A stretch of DNA of 64,000 nucleotides from Paenibacillus tyrphae. GTDB taxonomy: Bacteria > Bacillota > Bacilli > Paenibacillales > NBRC-103111. Position numbers and translations under genes: made by a program. The stretch lies in assembly GCF_000722545.1 (NCBI RefSeq), contig NZ_JNVM01000016.1, positions 62,001 through 126,000 on the forward strand, read 5' to 3'. Shown here piece by piece: positions 1 through 8,839 of this stretch. The number at the start of each line of letters is the position of its first letter. Position 1 is the stretch's first letter. The notes below the pieces were generated by a model. The model was not told the origin of the DNA and did no database searches. It was given only the letters and a program-made list of their open reading frames with translations.

Positions 1-380
1 TGCGGATTGGACTCGCTTCCAGCTCCTCCAGAGCATGGGTGACGGGACATTTGGAGCGGTTTGGTCTGTTGTCCTTCTTTGAATGTATTCGCACGTCCGA
101 TGACGTAGCGCAGGTGAAGCCTGATCCCGAGCTGTATCGGCTGGTGCTGAAGGAGCTGGGAGTAGCGCCGGAGGAAGCGGTAGCATTCGAGGATTCGCCG
201 AACGGCCTTTTAGCTGCGAAACGGGCAGGAATGCACGGCGTCATCGTTCCGAATCCCGTGACGGTGCGGCTAGAGTTTGGCCCATATGATATGCGGCTGG
301 ATTCCATGGAGCAAATGGAATTAAAAGAGTTGATCGGACGGTTAAACGACCGCTCTTCGGATCGTCAGCAGCGGGCTTGA
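1..380 (+). CDS. HAD-superfamily phosphatase, beta-phosphoglucomutase-like (5' end outside window)
   Basis: Only the C-terminal part is present. The frame is open from base 3, before the first ATG at 39, and reads through an IGLASSS stretch typical of HAD motif II, so the gene starts outside the window. Further on, KPDPELY carries the motif III lysine and AFEDSPNGLLAAKRAGM is the motif IV acidic loop of subfamily IA HAD phosphatases or phosphomutases. The nucleophile motif DxD is missing because of the window edge. Family known, substrate unknown. No terminator was seen in the following 185 bases. Confidence 0.85.
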   Translation, partial: RIGLASSSSRAWVTGHLERFGLLSFFECIRTSDDVAQVKPDPELYRLVLKELGVAPEEAVAFEDSPNGLLAAKRAGMHGVIVPNPVTVRLEFGPYDMRLDSMEQMELKELIGRLNDRSSDRQQRA

Positions 381-565
381 CGGAATCGACTTTCAGCAAG
401 CCGGCGGGTCCATATTCTGCACGATGAACATGACGTTGAAACGTTTCTGATCAAGGCTGCCGCTCTTCGAGAGACAGGTTGGCTCTAGCACGACATTAGT
501 TTGCTTCAGGGAGTTATAAATTTTCCTCCGGCCGACTATTAATTAGGGTAGGGGAAGGTGATGAA

Positions 566-1546
566 ATGACTCCAGAGACAAACAGGCTCATTACTACGAG
601 AGACCGACAAATCAATGTTGTTTTCAAGTCAACTTCTCCTGAGCCGCTCGCCGTGCAGGAAAAAGTTGATTCAAAAGACGTCATGCAAGCCATGGAAGCA
701 TTTTCGGATATCTACAAAGAACTGGACAAGATGATCGGCTTGGACGAGATCAAAGAGCTTGTTTTTCAAATTTATGCGATTTTACAAATCAAGCAATTTC
801 GCTCTCAAGAGGGGCTCCAGGTTAGCTCCAACGTATATCATATGATCTTCAAAGGAAACCCCGGTACGGGAAAGACAAGTGTAGCCAGAATTATCGGGAA
901 GCTGTTCAGATCTATGGGGCTGCTCTCCAAAGGACATCTGATTGAAGTGGAAAGAGCGGACTTGGTTGGCGAATACATCGGCCATACTGCCTTGAAGACG
1001 AGAGAAATGGTCAAAAAAGCGCTCGGCGGCATCTTGTTCATTGACGAGGCATACAGTCTGGCTCGGGGCGGAGATAAAGACTTTGGCAAAGAAAGTATCG
1101 ATTGCTTAGTAAAATCCATGGAGGATCATAAGAATGATTTTATTCTTATTTTGGCCGGTTACCCTAAAGAGATTGAGGATTTTTTAAAGACGAATCCCGG
1201 CCTGCCTTCCCGTTTTCCGATTCAGGTTAATTTTCCCGACTATACGATAGACCAATTGATCGAGATCGCGAAGCAAATGGCGGCCGAACGGGAATATGTT
1301 ATTCTTCCTGAAGCAATCCATAAAATCAAGAACCATTTGATGCAAGAAAAGTTATTGAATCTGAACTTCAGCAACGCCCGTCACATTAGGAATCTGATTG
1401 AAAAAGCAATCAGGTTTCAGGCTGTAAGGCTAGTTCGAAGGGCAAGAAAACTAACAAAGCAGGACCTGATAAATCTGACGCATGAGGATTTTTATATTAA
1501 CGGCAAAACAGAGGAAGAGTCCTATTTTAACCTGAAACCATCGTAG
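566..1546 (+). CDS. spoVK: Stage V sporulation protein K-like AAA+ ATPase
   Basis: A 326-residue CbbX/SpoVK-type AAA+ ATPase. Walker A (GNPGTGKTS) is at about residues 97-105 and Walker B (ILFIDEA) at about 156-162, followed by a sensor/arginine-finger region (LPSRFP). In B. subtilis SpoVK is made in the mother cell and is needed for spore maturation; its molecular target is unclear. The start ATG at 566 follows GGGGAAGGTG at 551-560. In B. subtilis spoVK lies directly before ynbA(hflX)-ynbB-glnR-glnA; here those genes follow too, but after a GNAT gene and a small gene. No sigma-E promoter could be assigned with confidence. Confidence 0.88.
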   Translation: MTPETNRLITTRDRQINVVFKSTSPEPLAVQEKVDSKDVMQAMEAFSDIYKELDKMIGLDEIKELVFQIYAILQIKQFRSQEGLQVSSNVYHMIFKGNPGTGKTSVARIIGKLFRSMGLLSKGHLIEVERADLVGEYIGHTALKTREMVKKALGGILFIDEAYSLARGGDKDFGKESIDCLVKSMEDHKNDFILILAGYPKEIEDFLKTNPGLPSRFPIQVNFPDYTIDQLIEIAKQMAAEREYVILPEAIHKIKNHLMQEKLLNLNFSNARHIRNLIEKAIRFQAVRLVRRARKLTKQDLINLTHEDFYINGKTEEESYFNLKPS

Positions 1547-1574
1547 CGGAATGCTGCGCTTTCAAAGCAAAGGT

Positions 1575-1597
1575 GAGGCTTCATGCCTCTTTTTTTT
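1575..1597 (+). terminator. Weak intrinsic terminator after spoVK
   Basis: A 5-bp stem GAGGC/GCCTC (1575-1579 and 1585-1589) with a TTCAT loop is followed at once by a run of eight T. The stem is short, so efficiency is uncertain. Confidence 0.5.
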
Positions 1598-1693
1598 GTG
1601 CTAAAAAGGGACCAGCTCTCCAATGAGTCAAAAAAGCTGAAGCGGTTCGTCAGGTGAATTGTGCGTTACATTTGTTTCTATGGTAAAATCGGG

Positions 1694-1723
1694 TTGATTC
1701 TTTTGAATAAGTGTAAATATATT
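1694..1723 (+). promoter_or_regulatory. Candidate sigma-A promoter for the GNAT gene
   Basis: TTGATT (1694-1699), an 18-base spacer and TATATT (1718-1723) lie 90 bases before the GNAT start. Four of six and five of six bases match the consensus hexamers. Assigned by eye. Confidence 0.45.
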
Positions 1724-1812
1724 TTGATTGGAAGGAACAGGGGAACTGAGTCGAAGGCCGGGTAATAAATAGGAATATGGTATACCTATTCGTTAAGGAG
1801 GAAGACGCAGGC

Positions 1813-2397
1813 ATGGGAAAACAAGGTGCAGTCAAAATTTTGGATGGTAAACAAATTTACTTGAGGCCTATCGAAATAGATGATCTGGATGATTATTATG
1901 TTTACTTGTCCGATCCGACAACGAGCAGGTTTACGGGAAGCCAGAAAGTGTTTTCGAAACAAACGGCAGCCAGTTGGATTGAAAATATCTCAAAGCTTGA
2001 TTCAAGCCGTGTGGACCTCATGATTATTTCCCAAGCGACAGATCGTCTTGTGGGAGAAGTAGTGCTGAATGACATTGATCCGATAAACCGGAGTGCGAAC
2101 ATCCGGATTGCCATAGCGGGCCAAGCCAATCAAGGGAAAGGCCACGGCACGGAAGCGATGCTTCTCATGCTGCATCATGCTTTCGGGACATTGAATTTGC
2201 ATAGGGTCGAACTGAGTGTCTACGCTTTTAACGATAGAGCGATTCATGTCTACGAGAAGCTGGGCTTCAAAAGAGAAGGAGTTCAAAGGGACTGCTTATA
2301 TTGGAATCATCAATATCACGATGCGATAACCATGAGCATATTGGATCACGAATTTCGGAAGCTGCATATGCCGGATCGATTCAACGACGGAGTCTAA
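1813..2397 (+). CDS. GNAT family N-acetyltransferase (RimJ/RimL/SpeG-like)
   Basis: A 194-residue single-domain acetyltransferase. The order IYLRPIEIDDLDDYY, then VGEVVLNDID, the acetyl-CoA loop with NQGKGHGTEA, and VYEKLGFKREG near the C-terminus is that of the Acetyltransf_3 (RimJ/RimL) group, which modifies protein N-termini or small amines. An in-frame ATG exists at 1777, but AAGGAGG at 1795-1801 points to ATG 1813, where the family homology also begins. Substrate cannot be told from sequence. It lies between spoVK and hflX, where B. subtilis has no such gene. Confidence 0.8.
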   Translation: MGKQGAVKILDGKQIYLRPIEIDDLDDYYVYLSDPTTSRFTGSQKVFSKQTAASWIENISKLDSSRVDLMIISQATDRLVGEVVLNDIDPINRSANIRIAIAGQANQGKGHGTEAMLLMLHHAFGTLNLHRVELSVYAFNDRAIHVYEKLGFKREGVQRDCLYWNHQYHDAITMSILDHEFRKLHMPDRFNDGV

Positions 2398-2424
2398 TTT
2401 ACTACAGCTTTGGAGGTTTGGTTC

Positions 2425-2586
2425 ATGAGATCCGAAGATCAAATTAAACGTATGATTATCCAATTGGAACAAATGATACAACGATTGGATAAAGCGCACA
2501 ACGAAAATGAAATAAACGAAATTAAAGCAAAGATTGAAATTTTGGAATGGGTGCTTGATGCGCCTGCCGGTAAGTATCATGCTTAA
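2425..2586 (+). CDS. Small helical protein, 53 residues, unknown function
   Basis: ATG 2425 is preceded by TGGAGG (2411-2416) and opens a 53-codon frame ending in TAA at 2584-2586. The product starts MRSEDQIKRMI and is rich in Glu, Lys, Gln and Ile with a heptad-like pattern (IIQLEQMIQRLDKA, then EIKAKIEILEWVL), so it is probably two amphipathic helices forming a hairpin or coiled coil. There is no membrane segment or cysteine. It lies 27 bases after the GNAT gene and may be co-transcribed with it. I do not recognise a family. The good ribosome binding site and protein-like composition support a real gene. Confidence 0.65.
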   Translation: MRSEDQIKRMIIQLEQMIQRLDKAHNENEINEIKAKIEILEWVLDAPAGKYHA

Positions 2587-2939
2587 CTCTGGGAATCATC
2601 ATGAAGAGCTATTATACAAGAGCGCAGGATACCACAAAAAAGCGGCAGCGGGAGAGCGTCTGAGTATAAAACCCCAAAAAGATCATTAGAATTAAAATGA
2701 AAGGGAAGGTAAGCCTTAAACTGGCTGCGCGCTTTTTTGAGAAGAACATTGTTCAAATATTAATAGAAAAAGTTTTATTCCTTGAAGATGAAATTGAAAT
2801 TGGTTTAAAATTTGGTGGTCGAGAGGAAAAAGCCGACAAGGAGATGCGCAAGTAGCATGCGGTGCTTCACCTCGGCCAGTCCAATCCCCAGCCCTCGGAG
2901 GCTGGAGCGCAAAACCCCAAAGGAGATAACTAAACGTAT
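2587..2939 (+). other. Intergenic stretch before hflX
   Basis: This 353-base gap holds a possible ORF remnant (2697-2855, listed separately). It also has a perfect 6-bp hairpin CCAGCC/GGCTGG (2888-2893 and 2900-2905) just before the hflX ribosome binding site, and a weak promoter-like pair TTGAAG (2782-2787) and TAAAAT (2806-2811) with an 18-base spacer. The first part is clearly more AT-rich than the flanking genes. No RNA family was recognised. Confidence 0.4.
2697..2855 (+). pseudogene. Short ORF of 52 codons, possible recombinase remnant
   Basis: The frame from ATG 2697 to TAG 2853-2855 encodes 52 residues with a protein-like segment (ILIEKVLFLEDEIEIGLKF). This loosely resembles the C-terminal strand pattern of serine recombinases (hydrophobic-Lys-x-Ile followed by an acidic turn and Ile-x-hydrophobic-x-Phe). 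No Shine-Dalgarno sequence precedes the ATG. The family link is a guess. It could equally be a chance frame or an unrecognised small gene. Confidence 0.22.
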
Positions 2940-4274
2940 ATGAAAAAAACGATTCACGAAGTAACAGGAGAAATTCAAGACCGTGCGGTGCTGGTAAGTC
3001 TGGTCACGCCGCAGCTTAAAAAACAAGAGCTGTACGATCCCGACCATTCGCTCGCGGAACTGATCAGCTTGGCCGAAACGGCCCAGGTCGAGGTGCTCGG
3101 CACGCTGACGCAAAATAAGGAGTATACCGACTCCAAATGGTTCATTGGCAAAGGCAAAGCCGAAGAGCTGAAAGCGATGCTGGAGCAGACCGGCGGCAAT
3201 ACCGCCATTTTCGATCAGGAGCTGTCCGGCGCGCAGGTACGCAATCTCGAGCAGTTTTTGGATGTCAAAATTATCGACCGAACGCAGCTCATTCTGGACA
3301 TTTTCGCGCAACGGGCGAAGACGCGGGAAGGGATCATTCAAGTCGAGCTTGCCCAGCTCAGCTACCTGCTGCCGAGGCTGTACGGACAAGGCAAAAACTT
3401 GTCCCGTCTCGGAGGCGGCATCGGGACGCGGGGGCCCGGGGAAACGAAGCTGGAGACGGACCGCCGTCATATCCGCGAGCGAATCGCAGAGCTGAAGCGG
3501 CAGCTGCAAGAGGTAGTCAGACACCGCAGCCTGCACCGGGAGCGCCGCAAAAAGACCGGCGTGTTTCAAGTGGCATTGGTCGGTTATACGAACGCCGGAA
3601 AATCCACTTTGCTGCGGCAATTGACCCATGCCGACGTTTATGTCGAGAACCAGCTGTTTGCGACCCTCGATCTGACTTCGCGCTCGCTTGAGCTGCCGGG
3701 CGGCATGGAGATCGTCGTCACCGATACGGTCGGGTTTATTCAAAATCTGCCTCACGATCTGGTCGCGGCCTTCAGGGCGACGCTGGAGGAGGCTTGCGAG
3801 GCGGATTTGATTCTCCAAGTCGTCGACAGCTCGTCCGAGATGATGGCCGCGCAAATGAAGGTCGTCGATCAAGTATTGGAAGAACTGGGGGCGCACGGCA
3901 AAGAACGTGTGACGGTGTTTAATAAAATCGACCTCTGTTCCCCTGAGCAGAAAGAGCTGCTGACGACCGACGGGCCGTTTGTCCGCATCTCGGCTTACCG
4001 GGAAGAAGACTTAAGCCTCCTCGTTGAGCTGATCGAATCCCGTTTCATGGGCACAAGCCGAACCTACCGCATACCGGCAGACAAAGGCGATCTGATCTCG
4101 CTCGTTTATCGGGTGGGCGAGGTGCTGGAAAATGAAGTGGATGGGGAAGATATGCGGTTTAAGGTCCGGGTGAACAACAAAGAATACGACAAAATTGGTT
4201 ACCTGCTCGCCGCTTACGATGAAGCGCGCCCAACGCAAGAGGAACCTAAGGGAGAGACATGGGAGGATGTTTAA
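2940..4274 (+). CDS. hflX: GTPase HflX
   Basis: A 444-residue ribosome-associated GTPase; HflX splits stalled or hibernating 70S ribosomes, especially after heat stress. The N-terminal HflX subdomain includes the glycine-rich GGGIGTRGPGETKLE loop, followed by a coiled-coil linker. The G domain has G1 GYTNAGKST, G3 DTVGF and G4 NKID. A C-terminal extension follows the G domain. ATG 2940 follows AAAGGAGA (2919-2926) at a rather long 13-base spacing. The 3' end overlaps the next start by 8 bases, so hflX and ynbB are translationally linked, as in B. subtilis (ynbA-ynbB). Confidence 0.95.
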   Translation: MKKTIHEVTGEIQDRAVLVSLVTPQLKKQELYDPDHSLAELISLAETAQVEVLGTLTQNKEYTDSKWFIGKGKAEELKAMLEQTGGNTAIFDQELSGAQVRNLEQFLDVKIIDRTQLILDIFAQRAKTREGIIQVELAQLSYLLPRLYGQGKNLSRLGGGIGTRGPGETKLETDRRHIRERIAELKRQLQEVVRHRSLHRERRKKTGVFQVALVGYTNAGKSTLLRQLTHADVYVENQLFATLDLTSRSLELPGGMEIVVTDTVGFIQNLPHDLVAAFRATLEEACEADLILQVVDSSSEMMAAQMKVVDQVLEELGAHGKERVTVFNKIDLCSPEQKELLTTDGPFVRISAYREEDLSLLVELIESRFMGTSRTYRIPADKGDLISLVYRVGEVLENEVDGEDMRFKVRVNNKEYDKIGYLLAAYDEARPTQEEPKGETWEDV

Positions 4275-5517
4275 GGAGAAGGTACTTGGCCTGATGGAGC
4301 AGGCCGAGCTGCAAATCGAAGGGAAATTGAAAGAGATCGACCGCGTGATCGACCGGAACCAATGGAAGGTCATTCGCGCTTTTCAGAAGCATAAAGTGAG
4401 TGATTATCATTTTGCGGGCTCGACAGGCTACGGTTATAACGACCGGGGACGGGAAGTGCTCGATCTGGTGTACGCCGACGTGTTCGGCGCCGAGGCCGCG
4501 CTTGTCCGGCCGCATTTCGTTTCGGGAACGCATACGATCGGCACGGCGCTCTTCGGGGTGCTTCGTCCGGGAGACGAGCTGCTCATGATGACCGGACGGC
4601 CCTACGATACGCTGCATAAAGTGATCGGCAAGCCGGGAGACGGGCAAGGCTCGCTTCAGGATTGGGGCATTGCTTACCAGGAGGTCGCGTTGCTGGAGGA
4701 CGGGTCCCCGGATTTTGCCGCGGTTGCGGAGCGTATTACACCTCGGACAAAGGTGATCGGCATTCAACGTTCCCGCGGATACGCTTGGCGTCCGTCGTTC
4801 ACCATAGCCCAAATCGGAGAGATGGTGCGGTTCGTCAAAGAAATCAAGCCGGACGTCATTGTATTTGTCGACAACTGCTACGGGGAATTTACAGAGCTGA
4901 CCGAACCGACAGAGGTCGGTGTCGACTTGATGGCTGGGTCGCTGATCAAAAATCCCGGCGGCGGCCTTGCGGCTACGGGAGGCTACATTGCGGGCAAGAG
5001 CCGTTACGTGGAGCTGGCTTCTTATCGCTTAACGGCACCCGGTATCGGTGGCGAGGTGGGCGCCATGCTGGGGACGACCCGGGCTATTTTCCAAGGGCTG
5101 TTTCTGGCGCCTCATCTGGTCGGGCAGGCCGTCAAGGGATCGGTATTCGCCGCATCGGTGTTCGAGCAGCTTGGGTTCACGACGCATCCGCGCTGGAACG
5201 ATCCGCGAACGGATCTGATTCAGGCGGTTCAATTCACGGGGCCGGAGCATTTGATCGCTTTCGTACAGGGGATTCAACAGGCGGCTGCGGTCGATGCTCA
5301 TGTCGTTCCGGAGCCTTGGGACATGCCGGGGTACGAGCATCCGGTCATTATGGCTGCAGGCACGTTCATCCAGGGAGGGAGTCTGGAGCTTTCGGCGGAT
5401 GCGCCGATCCGGGAGCCGTACATCGCCTATATGCAAGGCGGGTTAACGTATTCGCATTGCAAAATGGGCGTGCTGACCGCGATCCAAAATATGATGGACC
5501 GCGGACTGCTGTCATAA
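4267..5517 (+). CDS. ynbB: YnbB-like PLP enzyme of the methionine gamma-lyase/aluminium-resistance family
   Basis: A 416-residue fold-type I pyridoxal-phosphate protein. The FAGSTGYGYND and HFVSGTHTIGTALFG blocks, followed by the PLP-lysine region DLMAGSLIKNPGGG, are characteristic of the YnbB family (Met_gamma_lyase), close to the 421 residues of B. subtilis YnbB. Family annotations suggest methionine gamma-lyase or cystathionine lyase activity, but the physiological reaction is unproven. In-frame start codons exist inside hflX; ATG 4267 with AAGGGAGA at 4248-4255 fits the family N-terminus. It is the last gene before a terminator, upstream of glnR. Confidence 0.88.
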   Translation: MFKEKVLGLMEQAELQIEGKLKEIDRVIDRNQWKVIRAFQKHKVSDYHFAGSTGYGYNDRGREVLDLVYADVFGAEAALVRPHFVSGTHTIGTALFGVLRPGDELLMMTGRPYDTLHKVIGKPGDGQGSLQDWGIAYQEVALLEDGSPDFAAVAERITPRTKVIGIQRSRGYAWRPSFTIAQIGEMVRFVKEIKPDVIVFVDNCYGEFTELTEPTEVGVDLMAGSLIKNPGGGLAATGGYIAGKSRYVELASYRLTAPGIGGEVGAMLGTTRAIFQGLFLAPHLVGQAVKGSVFAASVFEQLGFTTHPRWNDPRTDLIQAVQFTGPEHLIAFVQGIQQAAAVDAHVVPEPWDMPGYEHPVIMAAGTFIQGGSLELSADAPIREPYIAYMQGGLTYSHCKMGVLTAIQNMMDRGLLS

Positions 5518-5537
5518 CATCGTTTGTCTGTAATTCG

Positions 5538-5569
5538 ATGCGCGGGTGCAGGTCATCCGCGTGTTTTTT
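5538..5569 (+). terminator. Intrinsic terminator after ynbB
   Basis: An 8-bp stem CGCGGGTG/CATCCGCG (one G-T pair; 5541-5548 and 5554-5561), extendable by wobble pairs, is followed by TGTTTTTT. It separates ynbB from the glnR promoter. Confidence 0.75.
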
Positions 5570-5583
5570 GTGAGAAAATATAC

Positions 5584-5600
5584 TGTAATATGGGTTGACA
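5584..5600 (+). promoter_or_regulatory. GlnR/TnrA operator box upstream of glnRA
   Basis: TGTAA-N7-TGACA matches the GlnR/TnrA consensus TGTNA-N7-TNACA at every fixed base. It lies just upstream of the glnR -35 element, as the distal operator does in B. subtilis glnRA. A further TTACA half-site is at 5614-5618. The inferred role is autorepression of glnRA by GlnR under nitrogen excess. Confidence 0.85.
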
Positions 5601-5622
5601 TAAGGCGAAAACCTTACATAAC

Positions 5623-5651
5623 TTGACACGTTTTTTGAACGAGGTTACAAT
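5623..5651 (+). promoter_or_regulatory. Sigma-A promoter of glnRA
   Basis: TTGACA (5623-5628), a 17-base spacer and TACAAT (5646-5651) form a near-perfect vegetative promoter. The transcript would start around 5658, about 30 bases before the glnR ATG. Confidence 0.9.
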
Positions 5652-5686
5652 AGCGGTAAGGTTCTAAGTGCTTAGGAGTGATGGTC

Positions 5687-6100
5687 ATGAGTGATGATAT
5701 CCGCAGGAATATGGCGCTTTTTCCCATCGGCATCGTAATGAAGCTGACCGATTTAACCGCTCGGCAAATCCGGTACTACGAACAGCACGAGCTTGTAATT
5801 CCGGCCCGAACGGGAGGTAACCAGCGGTTGTATTCGTTCAACGACGTCGAGAGGCTGCTTGAGATTAAAGATTTGATCGAAAAGGGAGTCAACATTGCTG
5901 GAATTAAGCAGGTGCTGCTGCCGGTCGACAAAAACTCCGAGGAAGCGACCGTCTTGAACGAGCAGACCGAGGTTAAGCGCCGGGAGCTGACCGATACGCA
6001 GCTGCACAGAATGCTAAAGCAGCAGCTGTTGGGCGGCGGCAAGCGTCCGAATCAGGTATCGCTGATTCAGGGCGAATTATCCCGCTTTTTCCGCAAGTAA
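5687..6100 (+). CDS. glnR: Glutamine synthetase repressor GlnR (MerR family)
   Basis: A 137-residue MerR-type regulator. The N-terminal winged helix-turn-helix reads FPIGIVMKLTDLTARQIRYYE, with NQRLYSFNDVERLLEIKDLI following, almost the B. subtilis GlnR sequence. The C-terminal tail (about residues 85-137) is the part through which feedback-inhibited glutamine synthetase activates GlnR DNA binding. GTG 5678 and ATG 5681 are also in frame, but AGGAG at 5674-5678 is best spaced (8 bases) for ATG 5687, which gives the canonical MSDDIRR N-terminus. Followed by glnA after 89 bases. Confidence 0.95.
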   Translation: MSDDIRRNMALFPIGIVMKLTDLTARQIRYYEQHELVIPARTGGNQRLYSFNDVERLLEIKDLIEKGVNIAGIKQVLLPVDKNSEEATVLNEQTEVKRRELTDTQLHRMLKQQLLGGGKRPNQVSLIQGELSRFFRK

Positions 6101-6189
6101 TGCTGTGCCGGGGCCTGTTCCGGTAGCGCTTTCGCGATCCGGACATCGCTCCGTTAATTTGTCCCATAGTTTAAGGAGGAGATTGTACA

Positions 6190-7527
<1,338 letters not shown>

Positions 7528-7549
7528 TAATTAGCAGGCATTAGCAGCA

Positions 7550-7586
7550 GCCTCTCATGATGGTGAAGCCATGATGAGAGGCTTTT
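7550..7586 (+). terminator. Intrinsic terminator of glnRA
   Basis: A 14-bp stem with one mismatch (7550-7563 and 7569-7582) and a TGAAG loop, then TTTT. It ends the glnRA operon ahead of convergent lexA. Confidence 0.85.
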
Positions 7587-7652
7587 GTGCATGTAAAAGC
7601 TGACTTGGATTTGAAAGGAGATTTCAAGCTCGGACACTCAGAGGATGACAGC

Positions 7653-7679
7653 AAAAAAGACTCCTTCATCAGGAGTCTT
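7653..7679 (-). terminator. Intrinsic terminator of lexA
   Basis: On the minus strand, GACTCCT/AGGAGTC (7659-7665 and 7671-7677) with a 5-base loop is followed by six T (plus-strand A run 7653-7658). It lies 25 bases past the lexA stop. Confidence 0.85.
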
Positions 7680-7703
7680 GATTCTGGTTACATCGGAACG
7701 AAA

Positions 7704-8324
7704 TTAATGAATATTGCGGAATACGCCGATGACTTTACCGAGGATCGATACGTTCTTCAGTCGGAGCGGCTCCATTGTCGGGTTTTCCGGTTGAAGACGG
7801 ATATGGTCCTTTTCTTTATAGAACGTTTTGACTGTCGCTTCGTCGTCCTCGGTCATAGCGACCACAATCTCGCCGTTGTTAGCCGTTTGCTGCTGGCGAA
7901 CGATGACAAAGTCTCCGTTGCGAATGCCCGCCTCGATCATACTCTCGCCGATGACGCTCAACATGAAGACGTTATGGTCCCCAACGTAGTTGCTCGGAAG
8001 CGGGAAGTAGTCTTCAATGTTCTCTGTCGCGGTAATCGGTACGCCGGCCGTAACCCGTCCGATCAACGGAACGCGGGAAACCGATACTGCGAATGCGCCG
8101 TCGCCGGTCGTACCGTCCAAAATCTCAATGGCTCTGGGCTTCGTAGGATCGCGCCGGATCAGCCCTTTCTTTTCCAGCCGCTCCAAATGACCGTGTACCG
8201 TCGAACTGGAAGCAAGACCGACCGCTTCGCCGATTTCCCGAACGGACGGAGGATACCCTTTATCTTTGACCTCGTTCTTGATGAACTCCAGAATAGCTTG
8301 CTGGCGAGTGGATATCTTGCCCAT
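7704..8324 (-). CDS. lexA: SOS repressor LexA
   Basis: A 206-residue LexA. The N-terminal winged helix-turn-helix contains YPPSVREIGEAVGLASSSTVHGHL. The self-cleavage bond is Ala93-Gly94 (in GRVTAGVP), with catalytic Ser128 (GESMIEAG) and Lys166 (ATVKTF), positions within one or two of B. subtilis LexA. RecA-stimulated autocleavage inactivates it and induces DNA-repair genes. The frame is open from 8351, but CTCC at 8333-8336 (GGAG on the minus strand) sits 8 bases before ATG 8324, which gives the family N-terminus. Divergent from yneA, with LexA boxes between them. Confidence 0.97.
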   Translation of the reverse strand: MGKISTRQQAILEFIKNEVKDKGYPPSVREIGEAVGLASSSTVHGHLERLEKKGLIRRDPTKPRAIEILDGTTGDGAFAVSVSRVPLIGRVTAGVPITATENIEDYFPLPSNYVGDHNVFMLSVIGESMIEAGIRNGDFVIVRQQQTANNGEIVVAMTEDDEATVKTFYKEKDHIRLQPENPTMEPLRLKNVSILGKVIGVFRNIH

Positions 8325-8359
8325 ATGAATCACTCCATTTTTGGTAATCATTACTTAGG

Positions 8360-8388
8360 AGTATAACACAGAACCGGAGTTCGTACAA
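8360..8388 (-). promoter_or_regulatory. Candidate lexA promoter
   Basis: On the minus strand TTGTAC, a 17-base spacer and TATACT (plus-strand 8383-8388 and 8360-8365). The -35 overlaps the first LexA box, consistent with autorepression. Confidence 0.55.
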
Positions 8389-8399
8389 ACATAAGTTCG
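8386..8399. promoter_or_regulatory. LexA box 1 (lexA side)
   Basis: CAAACATAAGTTCG matches the Bacillus LexA consensus CGAACATATGTTCG at 12 of 14 positions and overlaps the lexA -35 region. Confidence 0.7.
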
Positions 8400-8408
8400 A
8401 GAAATGGA

Positions 8409-8437
8409 TTGACACAAACGTTTGTTCGTGTTAAATT
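8409..8437 (+). promoter_or_regulatory. yneA sigma-A promoter
   Basis: TTGACA (8409-8414), a 17-base spacer and TAAATT (8432-8437). LexA box 2 fills most of the spacer, so LexA binding should block RNA polymerase directly. Confidence 0.8.
8415..8428. promoter_or_regulatory. LexA box 2 (inside the yneA promoter)
   Basis: CAAACGTTTGTTCG is close to the degenerate consensus CGAACRNRYGTTYG and lies between the yneA -35 and -10. Confidence 0.75.
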
Positions 8438-8443
8438 CAGAAC

Positions 8444-8457
8444 AGAACAAATGTTTG
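8444..8457. promoter_or_regulatory. LexA box 3 (yneA leader)
   Basis: AGAACAAATGTTTG fits the degenerate LexA consensus except at the first base. It lies just downstream of the yneA -10. Confidence 0.7.
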
Positions 8458-8470
8458 GGGGATGATATTC

Positions 8471-8839
8471 ATGTATCAGAACAATCAAATGTTGGCACAA
8501 TACAACCGTAATTCGGCTGCCGTCTCCATAGATCCCGCTTACAAAGTGAAAAAAAACCGAACATATGTACGAGTTATGATTTTTGTTATATCAGTACTGA
8601 TGCTGCTCTTTGTCGGAGGTACCGTATCCGCTTGGGTAGGAAACGATGACGCTTATGCCAAAAGCACCGTATCCGCTCAAGCATACGTAGTTGTAGCCCA
8701 CGGCGATACGTTGTGGAGTATTGCTTCTTCGCATGTGACAAAAGGACAAGATCTGAGAGAGTACGTCTTTCAGCTAAGGAAGTTGAACAATTTGAAGAAC
8801 GTAACCATTCACGAAGGGCAAAAGCTGCTGCTTCCATAA
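8471..8839 (+). CDS. yneA: YneA-like SOS cell-division inhibitor (LysM protein)
   Basis: A 122-residue protein with a short N-terminal segment, one membrane anchor (about residues 35-53, VMIFVISVLMLLFVGG) and an extracytoplasmic LysM domain (YVVVAHGDTLWSIASSHV to VTIHEGQKLLLP). B. subtilis YneA has the same layout and delays division during the SOS response until it is degraded. ATG 8462 is in frame, but ATG 8471 lies 9 bases from GGGGGA and is preferred. Divergence from lexA and three LexA boxes support the assignment. The recombinase gene yneB, next in B. subtilis, is absent. Confidence 0.9.
   Translation: MYQNNQMLAQYNRNSAAVSIDPAYKVKKNRTYVRVMIFVISVLMLLFVGGTVSAWVGNDDAYAKSTVSAQAYVVVAHGDTLWSIASSHVTKGQDLREYVFQLRKLNNLKNVTIHEGQKLLLP

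Noticed and set aside
7587..8366. 259-codon plus-strand frame opposite lexA
   Set aside because: LexA with its full active site is on the minus strand. The plus frame begins past the glnA terminator without a ribosome binding site.
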